Assembly: GCA_014860005.1 (NCBI GenBank)
Contig: JACZKP010000115.1
Span: forward strand, 1 to 5,288
Length of the DNA: 5,288 nucleotides
Origin: Verrucomicrobiota bacterium
Lineage (GTDB): Bacteria > Verrucomicrobiota > Verrucomicrobiae > Limisphaerales > UBA11358
Direction: 5' to 3'
Part shown: positions 1-4,944 of the stretch, in pieces
Layout: each line of letters starts with the position of its first letter
Position numbering within the stretch: the stretch's first letter is position 1
Program-made: the position numbers and the translations under genes
The notes under the pieces: generated by a model
What the model was told of the DNA's origin: nothing
Databases searched by the model: none
Seen by the model: the letters and a program-made list of their open reading frames with translations, nothing else

Positions 1-131
1 CTCCCCTGCGGAAGGGGAGAGGGTTGGGGAGAGGGGTTTTCCGCAACCCGGCGCAACAGGCTGAAAACTCTGGGGATAAACAAACCTCCTCTCCCCAGCC
101 CTCTCCTCCACTCCGCGTGGAGGAGAGGGAG
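1..131. repeat. Pair of inverted C/G-rich palindromic repeats
   Basis: Two copies of one C/G-rich repeat lie in opposite orientation at 1-36 and 85-131; the reverse complement of the first aligns with the second, sharing the core CTCTCCCCARCCCTCTC. Each copy ends in its own hairpin. In the first copy CTCCCC and GGGGAG flank a short loop. In the second, a 12-bp stem (99-110 with 118-129) encloses a 7-base loop. The first copy touches the window edge and may be incomplete. I recall this type of repeat from Verrucomicrobiota and some other GC-rich phyla, but I could not search for it. The single open frame across it (24-242) only translates repeat sequence, so I do not call a gene. Confidence 0.65.
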
Positions 132-269
132 TCCAACTCGCACATCGGGGGTACATGCAAAATGCACACGGGTAACTCCGCCGGTTCGTCAGTCAGCAGA
201 AAAGGAATTCGTTTCATGAAGATAAACGGCGATGGAGATTAAGAGGTTCTTTGAAAACCCTCGCGCCGA
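132..269. other. Gene-free spacer with no recognised content
   Basis: This stretch lies between two repeat elements, downstream of the kinase operon. It contains no open frame with recognisable protein similarity, no tRNA-like cloverleaf that I can fold by eye, and no clear promoter. It may be decayed intergenic DNA. With the flanking repeats, the whole 1-407 interval is non-coding as far as I can tell. Confidence 0.5.
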
Positions 270-345
270 CGCCGCGTGAGGGCACGCGGCCTACAAGAAC
301 CGGGCTGTTATGCCCGCCGTGTAGGCCGGCTGCCCTCAGCCGGCG
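270..345. repeat. REPIN-like double hairpin after the kinase gene
   Basis: Two REP-like units face each other at 270-295 and 320-345 and match as inverted repeats at 22 of 26 positions. Each unit is itself a perfect 8-bp hairpin with a 4-base loop: 271-278 with 283-290, and 325-332 with 337-344. The four mismatches between the units fall in the stems and are compensatory, so each hairpin stays perfectly paired although the sequences differ. A third small stem (CGGGC with GCCCG, 301-316) sits in the spacer. The element starts 62 bases past the kinase stop codon, so in the operon transcript it could protect the 3' end or assist termination; there is no clear U-tract. REPINs are known to be moved by RAYT (REP-associated tyrosine) transposases; none is encoded here. 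Confidence 0.7.
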
Positions 346-407
346 GGAGTTTTGAAAGAGCCGCTTACTCATAATCTTAATCATAATCCCCTCCAGTTTG
401 TTTGATT

Positions 408-1700
408 TCAGCGGACTCCATCAGCGAGTTTTCCGCCCCCACCACCCGCGCGAGCCTTGCCGAGTGGAATGCGCACTTCGATTGCCGTGCCGGTTTTTGC
501 CAGACCGGAGCGGCGGACGGATTTTACCTTGAGGGCGCCGCCCGAATAGACCGCCCGCTCGCGCATGCTGAGCAGGCCGAGGCCGCCTTTTCCTTTTCGT
601 CGGGTGGGATGATGCTCCGGGTCGAAACCGATCCCGTCGTCCTGGATCACCAACTGAACGGCAGCGTCCGGCTTGGTCAACTGCACCGTCACGTGGCGCG
701 CGCGGGCGTGCTGCTCCACGTTCTTCAAGGCTTCCTGGAGAATGCGGTAGAGCGTCAACTCGGTGTCGGCGGGCAGCCGCGCGGTCAGCTCCTCGCAGGT
801 CAGCTTGAGGGCCACGCCCGTCCGCTCCGCAAATTCCTTGGTGGTGTCGCGCAGCACGGCGGCCAACCCCAGCTCGTCCAGGACACTGGGCCGCAGACCA
901 CGCGAGATGCGCTCCACTTCTTGGGCCGTCTGCCCGAGCATCTCCCGGAGGGTGATCGCCTCCTGCTTCAAGGCGCCTTCGTGGGCCGAAAGTTGGTTCG
1001 CCAGCGTATGGCTGCGAACGAGCGTGGCGCAGACCAACTGGGTGATGTGATCGTGCAACTCGAGGGCCACGCGCCGGCGCTCGGCTTCCTGCGCTTGCAC
1101 GACGCGGTGCGTCAAAGTGCGCAGCAGTTCCTCGGTTCGCCGCGCCGCCGTCATGTCCGTCACCACCATACTGATGGCCGCGCGGTTGGCGCCTTTCCGG
1201 GCCAGGGAGCGAAGGGAGATTTGCACCGGCAACTGCGAACCGTCAGCGGCATGCAACTGCACCTGGATTTTGGCGCCGGCTTTGGCGGCCCGTTTCATCA
1301 GCGGTCGGAGCGTGGCGCGGTCGGCGGCGGAGAGAAAACGGCGGAAGGAACTGCCCGTCACCTGCTCGAGCGGGCATTTGACCATGCGGGCGAAGCATTG
1401 GTTGGCGTACAGAATCGTCGTGTCGGTCGTCAGCGTCAACGCGCCCTCGTTCATGGACTCGATGAGCACGCGGTAGGCGTGTTCGGCACCTTCCAGCGTG
1501 AATACCTGGTCGCCTTGCCGGCCCGCGACCACCACCGCGTCCACTTCGCCGGTGCGAATGGCGCGGAGCGTCTCCTCGGCGTCAGCCAGCCGGGCGCGGA
1601 GCTCAACCAACTCCTGTCCCCACACCGTCCTCGCCCGGAGCGTTTCCTCCGCTTTGGCCAGGCGCTCGCGGAGCTTGGCGATTTCGCGGGCTGATTTCAC
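408..1700 (-). CDS. PAS-domain sensor histidine kinase of the HisKA_3 (NarL-type) class, Kai-associated
   Basis: A cytoplasmic histidine kinase of 430 residues without membrane segments or signal peptide, last gene of the kai operon. Residues 1-55 are a charged coiled coil with an internal duplication: 10-23 and 34-47 are near-identical and both end in AEETLRA. A PAS domain follows at about 72-190. The HisKA_3 dimerisation/phosphoacceptor segment has ERRR at 207-210 and H216 in ELHDHITQ, with D217 and Q221 forming the HDxxxQ motif. The ATPase domain shows the N box around N327, DDGIGFD at 354-360 (G1) and GGLGLLSMRERA at 372-383 (G2). All key catalytic residues seem present. The start is GTG at 1700 and overlaps the kaiB-2 stop as GTGA, which favours this start; the nearest SD-like AAAGG is about 13 bases upstream, so coupling probably matters. 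Unlike cyanobacterial SasA it lacks an N-terminal KaiB-like domain. No partner response regulator is in the window; the class usually phosphorylates NarL/LuxR-type regulators. The Gly-rich tail (about 419-423) is probably disordered. Confidence 0.93.
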   Translation of the reverse strand: MKSAREIAKLRERLAKAEETLRARTVWGQELVELRARLADAEETLRAIRTGEVDAVVVAGRQGDQVFTLEGAEHAYRVLIESMNEGALTLTTDTTILYANQCFARMVKCPLEQVTGSSFRRFLSAADRATLRPLMKRAAKAGAKIQVQLHAADGSQLPVQISLRSLARKGANRAAISMVVTDMTAARRTEELLRTLTHRVVQAQEAERRRVALELHDHITQLVCATLVRSHTLANQLSAHEGALKQEAITLREMLGQTAQEVERISRGLRPSVLDELGLAAVLRDTTKEFAERTGVALKLTCEELTARLPADTELTLYRILQEALKNVEQHARARHVTVQLTKPDAAVQLVIQDDGIGFDPEHHPTRRKGKGGLGLLSMRERAVYSGGALKVKSVRRSGLAKTGTAIEVRIPLGKARAGGGGGKLADGVR

Positions 1701-2113
1701 TTGGCGGTCCGGCCTTTCGTGTCCAAATCCAACCCGACAAACAGGCCGGCGGTGTTCGCCAGGTTACCGATGAACCGGCGCACCGGCTGCGGGAATTCCC
1801 GGACGAGCGTCGGGGTCGCGACGATCTGGCCGTCGCGCGCGAGGATGGGCTGCTGATAGACATCAATCACTTCCAGTTTGTAGTTGTCCTTGAATTCGGT
1901 TTCGCACAATTGCCGCGCGCGCAGGATGGCCTGGCGCGAGCGGTCGGTGGCCCCCGCCACGTAGAGTCGCAGGACGCACTTGCCCGAAGACCGGGTGGCC
2001 AGGGCCTTTTCAAAGGCCTTGGTCTTGCCCCGTGAAATAGGCGGTGCGGATGCTACGGCTCCGGCGGCAGAGGTTATTTCACGGGGCGAGCGTTTGGTTT
2101 TGTTTGTTTTCAC
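1697..2113 (-). CDS. kaiB: KaiB family protein (second, divergent copy)
   Basis: A 138-residue protein with a KaiB thioredoxin-like domain at about 45-133. Diagnostic motifs are LRLYVAG (48-54), YKLEVIDVYQQP (78-89), IVATPTLVREFPQPVRRFIG (97-116) and FVGLDL (125-130). KaiB normally binds the KaiC CI ring after switching fold. Here the usual GDLSD segment reads GNLAN (116-120), so the fold-switch/KaiC-binding surface has changed. A basic, Ala/Ser-rich tail of about 44 residues precedes the domain; cyanobacterial KaiB is about 102 residues in total. Its first residues (MKT...KRSP) resemble those of the upstream KaiB-1, which suggests duplication. The GTG start at 2113 has only a weak SD, with an in-frame TAA six codons upstream, so the exact start is less certain than the domain. 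The gene lies 327 bases after kaiB-1 and overlaps the kinase by 4 bases, suggesting it is the copy coupled to kinase signalling (inference). Confidence 0.92.
   Translation of the reverse strand: MKTNKTKRSPREITSAAGAVASAPPISRGKTKAFEKALATRSSGKCVLRLYVAGATDRSRQAILRARQLCETEFKDNYKLEVIDVYQQPILARDGQIVATPTLVREFPQPVRRFIGNLANTAGLFVGLDLDTKGRTAK
2027..2087. repeat. 13-bp perfect inverted repeat inside the kaiB-2 N-terminal extension
   Basis: GCCCCGTGAAATA at 2027-2039 and its exact reverse complement at 2075-2087 are separated by 35 bases. The element lies wholly within the coding sequence and spans about codons 9-29, upstream of the KaiB domain. A further 7-bp hairpin (GGCCTTT/AAAGGCC, 2003-2018) follows in the same extension. 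In the mRNA the 13-bp stem would form close to the start codon. It could be a decayed mobile palindrome or a translational control element; the sequence alone does not decide. Confidence 0.6.
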
Positions 2114-2162
2114 GGATATACGTCTCGGTTAAATCAAATGCCCTTCGAAAATTCACGGCTTG

Positions 2163-2373
2163 AATCCCAAAGGGATTCCGACTCAAAGCCCAGGGTTGCG
2201 AGGCACGAGCTACCCTGGGAAACCAAGCCAGAGGCCAACAACCCCAACGGGGTTGCGGCGCGGTCGTGGCATTGTGATGCAACCCCGTTGGGGTTGAATA
2301 ACAATCGGGAAGCGACCCAGGGTAGCTCGTACCTCGCAACCCTGGGCTGGAAGACACAATCCCGTTGGGATTG
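2163..2373. repeat. 211-bp nested palindromic element between the two kaiB genes
   Basis: Three pairs of inverted arms share one centre of symmetry between 2267 and 2268. The inner pair is 2239-2256 with 2279-2296, a perfect 18/18 match. The middle pair is 2187-2219 with 2316-2348, matching at 32 of 33 positions. The outer pair is 2163-2177 with 2358-2372, matching at 14 of 15. Each arm is also a small palindrome, for example CCCAGGGT...ACCCTGGG in the middle arms and AATCCC...GGGATT in the outer ones. The spacers between arms are equal in length on the two sides but not complementary. It fills most of the gap between kaiB-1 and kaiB-2, so the operon transcript could fold it into a large structure. 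Frames across it translate only repeat sequence and are not called as genes. It looks like a REP-derived or MITE-like non-autonomous mobile element. Confidence 0.85.
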
Positions 2374-2440
2374 CCGCAATCCCTTGGCGACCGGGTGACT
2401 GGACTTTGGCTTCGTGTTGTTTTCAACCTCGTAGTTCGGG

Positions 2441-2941
2441 TTAAGCGGCGGCGCGCAAATCCAATCCCACGAGCACCCGCTCGGTGTCGGACAGGTCGCC
2501 AATGATTTTTCGCACGGGCGCCGGCAACTTGCGCACGAGCGTTGGAATGGCCACGATTTGGTCGCCTTTGGAAAGCTGGGGTCGCTCCACCAGATCAATC
2601 ACCTCGATGCGATAGCGGCCTTTGAGATGGTTTTCGCAAATCTTCTTCAGATTCGAAAAAGCCGCCAGTGATTTGGGCGTCTGGCCGGCTACATAGAGGC
2701 GTAGTTGCCACACTTTGGCGGGCCGGTGCGGGGCGCGGGCTTTAGCCCGCTTCACCGTCCGACCATCCGTGCCGTGTAGCCGCCGACGTGAGGAGGCGGA
2801 TTTGTTCGGAAACTCGACGGGTCCGTTCCGCCTCCTCACGTCGGCGGCTACTTTTTCACACAGGCTCTGAACGCCGCGCTCCGGTCCGCCATTTCGGGCC
2901 TCGCCTCCGGATGGACTTCGTTTCACCGTTCTTGTTTTCAT
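2441..2941 (-). CDS. kaiB: KaiB family protein (first copy) with repeat-encoded N-terminal extension
   Basis: A 166-residue protein with a full KaiB domain at about 77-163: [12 protein letters not shown] (80-91), [14 protein letters not shown] (110-123), [20 protein letters not shown] (129-148), then DLSD and VLVGLDL. These match cyanobacterial KaiB closely, including the GDLSD segment and the prolines of the fold-switch region, so it is the likelier true KaiC partner. KaiB binds phosphorylated KaiC and drives dephosphorylation in known clocks. The ATG at 2941 overlaps the kaiC stop as ATGA, with a GAAGGG SD six bases upstream, supporting this start. The 76-residue extension is unusual: residues 31-56 are encoded by a REPIN-like inverted repeat and a second small palindrome lies nearer the domain. 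An alternative GTG start at 2755 (codon 63), with GGATGG seven bases upstream, would give 104 residues, the normal KaiB length. The domain is certain; the start is moderately certain. Confidence 0.93.
   Translation of the reverse strand: MKTRTVKRSPSGGEARNGGPERGVQSLCEKVAADVRRRNGPVEFPNKSASSRRRLHGTDGRTVKRAKARAPHRPAKVWQLRLYVAGQTPKSLAAFSNLKKICENHLKGRYRIEVIDLVERPQLSKGDQIVAIPTLVRKLPAPVRKIIGDLSDTERVLVGLDLRAAA
2735..2750. repeat. Short palindrome in the kaiB-1 linker
   Basis: GCGGGC (2735-2740) and GCCCGC (2745-2750) form a 6-bp stem with a 4-base loop, read as GCGGGCTAAAGCCCGC on the coding strand. It encodes part of the Ala/Arg/Lys linker just before the KaiB domain. I recall this palindrome as common dispersed sequence in Verrucomicrobiota and Planctomycetota genomes, but could not check it. 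It falls immediately after the alternative GTG start at 2755. Confidence 0.5.
2776..2851. repeat. REPIN-like element with 25-bp perfect arms inside kaiB-1
   Basis: Arms at 2776-2800 and 2827-2851 are exact reverse complements over 25 bases around a 26-base spacer. Each arm also has a short internal stem (CCGCC with GGCGG). The arms begin GTAG with a following CCG-rich stem and a GTGAGG core, resembling the element at 270-345, so both may belong to one broad repeat family. The element lies entirely within the kaiB-1 open frame and encodes about residues 31-56 of its N-terminal extension without introducing a stop. In the mRNA it would form a very stable stem early in kaiB-1. Confidence 0.85.
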
Positions 2942-4695
2942 TGTTTACCCTTCGATCTGGGGTTGCTGTTCGTGCGGGCCGGGACCGTGGCATCCGCCTG
3001 GCGCAAGCGGGCCAATTCGGTCCGCTCCGCGGTCAGCTCGCGCACTCGCGTATCCACCTGTTCGTCCAGTCGCCGCAATTCCACTTCTTCGGTTTCGTAT
3101 TCGGAGCGGAGACTGGCGATCTGCTGTTCGAGGGTTGCGCGTTTGCGTACCAATTCGCGCTTGCGTCGCGCCGCCTCCTGCTGGCTGGTCAGTGCTTCGG
3201 CCTTTTCGCGCGCAGCCTGCGCCACCCGGGACGAGCCGGTCAACACGCCGCTGGGACCGATGTAAGCGTCCACAAGATCAATGCCCCGGTTGGAAATCAG
3301 GAACTCGCGCACCTGATTCGAGTGCGCCATGCCGCGCGCCTTGATCACGTAGAGCACGCGGTTGCGTTCGCCGTTGCCTTCAAAATCCTGCAACAACAAC
3401 CACGAGTCCATGAGCGAGGACATGGCGATTTCACTTTGTTGCAACGCGTGGCCGCCGTGCGTCAGACTGGTAAAGAGTGAAGTGACCTGTCCGCCCTTCA
3501 GATAATCAATCAGCCGCGTCACCATTCCTTTGGTTTCCGAGTCGGTGCCCGCGACCATCAGACTGGTAATCGGGTCCACGATGACGACCTGGGGTTGAAA
3601 CGCGGCGATCTCCTTGAACATGGTGGCCAGGTGCATTTCCAGACCATAGAGCGTGGGCCGCGCCGCGTGGAAGCGCAACCGGCCGCACTTGACCAACGGC
3701 TCCAGGTGCACCCCGATGGAACGCATGTTACGGATGGTTTGGTAGGGCGATTCCTCGAACGAGAAAAAGAGCACGCGCTCCCCACGCCGGGCGGCTGCCT
3801 GGGCAAAACAGGCGGCGATGGTGGACTTGCCGGTGCCGGGCGTGCCCGTGAGCAGAATGCTGCTGCCGCGATAAAAACCTCGTCCGCCCAGCATCGCGTC
3901 GAGCCGCGGGATGCCGGTGGAAACCCGCTCGCTCGACACCTTGTGGTTCAACCCCAGCGAGGTGATGGGCAGCACGCTGATGCCGTGGTCGCCAATGAGG
4001 AAGGGAAATTCGTTCGTGCCGTGCAGCGCGCCGCGATATTTCACCACGCGCAGATGTCGCGTGGCGATCTGGTCGTGGACGCGATGATCAAGCAGGAGGA
4101 CGCAGTCGGACACGTATTCCTCCAGCCCGTGGCGCGTCAGTTGTTCGCGGCCGCGCTCGGCCGTGATGACGGCGGTCACGCCCTTGTCCTTGAGCCAGCG
4201 AAAGAGCCGGCGCAATTCGGCGCGCAGGATGGCTTCGTTGGGCAGGCCGGCGAAGAGCGCCTCCAGCGTGTCGAGCACCACGCGTTTGGCACCGATGGAA
4301 TCAATCGCGTGATTGAGCCGGACGAACAATCCTTCCAGGTCGTACTCGCCGGTCTCGGTGATTTCGCTGCGCTCGATGTGGACGTGTTCGAGCACAATTT
4401 TTTTGCGCCGCACCAGGCCCGCCAGATCAAATCCGAGCGACGCGACATTGGCCTTCAACTCCGTGTCCGTCTCCTCGAAGGACATGAAAACGCCCGGCTC
4501 GTTGAACTGTGCCGCGCCGCGCACGAGAAACTCGGCGGCAAACAGCGTCTTGCCGCAACCCGCGCCACCGCAGACCAGCGTGGGCCGCCCGCGCGGCAAT
4601 CCCCCGCCAGTGATTTCGTCGAGACCTTGGATGCCCGTGGGGCACTTGGGCAAACGAGCTTTGGGAGCGGGGGGTTTGGGGCCGTTATTTTTCAT
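2938..4695 (-). CDS. kaiC: KaiC circadian clock-type ATPase/autokinase with C-terminal coiled coil
   Basis: A 585-residue double-domain RecA-like protein, first gene of the operon. CI has Walker A GGAGCGKT at 43-50, the catalytic pair E74/E75 in MSFEE and a Walker B strand ending at D142. CII has Walker A GTPGTGKS at 284-291, E314/E315 in FSFEE and Walker B VVIVD ending at D374. KaiC hexamers hydrolyse ATP in CI and autophosphorylate in CII; the phosphosite region reads [14 protein letters not shown], placing S426/S427 at the positions of S431/T432 of Synechococcus KaiC. After about residue 485 the sequence leaves the cyanobacterial pattern and becomes a charged heptad-rich coiled coil to about 565, then a disordered basic tail; cyanobacterial KaiC is 519 residues. 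Coiled-coil KaiC proteins in KaiA-less systems (Rhodobacter sphaeroides) pair hexamers into dodecamers. No kaiA is nearby. The ATG at 4695 has AAAGGA nine bases upstream. The stop overlaps the kaiB-1 start by 4 bases. Confidence 0.97.
   Translation of the reverse strand: MKNNGPKPPAPKARLPKCPTGIQGLDEITGGGLPRGRPTLVCGGAGCGKTLFAAEFLVRGAAQFNEPGVFMSFEETDTELKANVASLGFDLAGLVRRKKIVLEHVHIERSEITETGEYDLEGLFVRLNHAIDSIGAKRVVLDTLEALFAGLPNEAILRAELRRLFRWLKDKGVTAVITAERGREQLTRHGLEEYVSDCVLLLDHRVHDQIATRHLRVVKYRGALHGTNEFPFLIGDHGISVLPITSLGLNHKVSSERVSTGIPRLDAMLGGRGFYRGSSILLTGTPGTGKSTIAACFAQAAARRGERVLFFSFEESPYQTIRNMRSIGVHLEPLVKCGRLRFHAARPTLYGLEMHLATMFKEIAAFQPQVVIVDPITSLMVAGTDSETKGMVTRLIDYLKGGQVTSLFTSLTHGGHALQQSEIAMSSLMDSWLLLQDFEGNGERNRVLYVIKARGMAHSNQVREFLISNRGIDLVDAYIGPSGVLTGSSRVAQAAREKAEALTSQQEAARRKRELVRKRATLEQQIASLRSEYETEEVELRRLDEQVDTRVRELTAERTELARLRQADATVPARTNSNPRSKGKQ
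2948..2953 (-). promoter_or_regulatory. Ribosome binding site of kaiB-1 within the end of kaiC
   Basis: The coding strand reads GAAGGG, six bases before the ATG at 2941 and inside the last codons of kaiC. With the ATGA stop/start overlap, it supports the long start of kaiB-1 and translational coupling to kaiC. Confidence 0.65.
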
Positions 4696-4944
4696 TCAGG
4701 GGCATCCTTTCAGGAACAGGGGCAAGACCAGATGACACCAGCGCCCTCCCGCGCAGCGAGATCGCCCACGGGCATTTGCCGCTTGCGCCGGCGCCGCTTT
4801 GTATCGCTGCGACAGGTCCTTCAACTTCCATATCATCTCTTTCGTCAGATTTCAGGCGTAACTCTCGAGCTACTTGATGCCCGACGGCGAGCGACCAACG
4901 CTGAGCGAATATCTGACTTTTGCGCCAGACTGTCTATGGGGTAA
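4696..4944. other. Leader region upstream of the kai operon
   Basis: These 249 bases separate kaiC from the oppositely oriented methyltransferase remnant and should hold the operon promoter. I see no convincing -35/-10 pair, sigma-54 site or other recognisable promoter. An 8-base direct repeat (CAGGGGCA at 4697-4704 and 4717-4724, 20 bases apart) flanks the kaiC ribosome binding site. Two short minus-strand frames (4836-4696, 46 residues, abutting kaiC; and 4831-4685, 48 residues, overlapping its start) have no recognisable similarity and are not called as genes. No DNA methyltransferase motif I (DPACGSGNF-like) is visible in any plus-strand frame here. Confidence 0.45.
4705..4710 (-). promoter_or_regulatory. 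Ribosome binding site of kaiC
   Basis: AAAGGA on the coding strand lies nine bases before the ATG at 4695. It is the clearest Shine-Dalgarno match in the window and fixes the kaiC start. Confidence 0.75.

Noticed and set aside
24..242. A 72-residue frame at the left edge.
   Set aside because: Much of it translates the inverted C/G-rich repeats. There is no ribosome binding site or protein similarity.
402..1694. A 430-residue plus-strand open frame opposite the histidine kinase.
   Set aside because: It is an antisense shadow of a GC-rich gene. Its translation is low-complexity (His, Gln, Arg, Gly) with no domain, while the minus strand encodes all the kinase motifs.
2163..2373. Possible CRISPR array, because of regularly spaced repeats.
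   Set aside because: The repeats are inverted and symmetric about one centre, not direct repeats with uniform unique spacers.
2079..2598. Frames across the kaiB-1/kaiB-2 gap with peptides such as QPRVARYELPW and SSCLATLGFES.
   Set aside because: They come from translating the nested palindrome. Such repeat-derived peptides are often mis-annotated as hypothetical proteins.
4685..4836. Two short minus-strand frames (46 and 48 residues) just upstream of kaiC, one with an SD-like AAAGAG and one abutting the kaiC start.
   Set aside because: Neither has recognisable similarity, and two competing frames over the same DNA is what chance gives. A leader peptide remains possible but unsupported.
3595..4944. 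A 449-residue plus-strand open frame opposite kaiC.
   Set aside because: It is complementary to the KaiC coding sequence, has no recognisable domain, and is explained by codon bias on the opposite strand.
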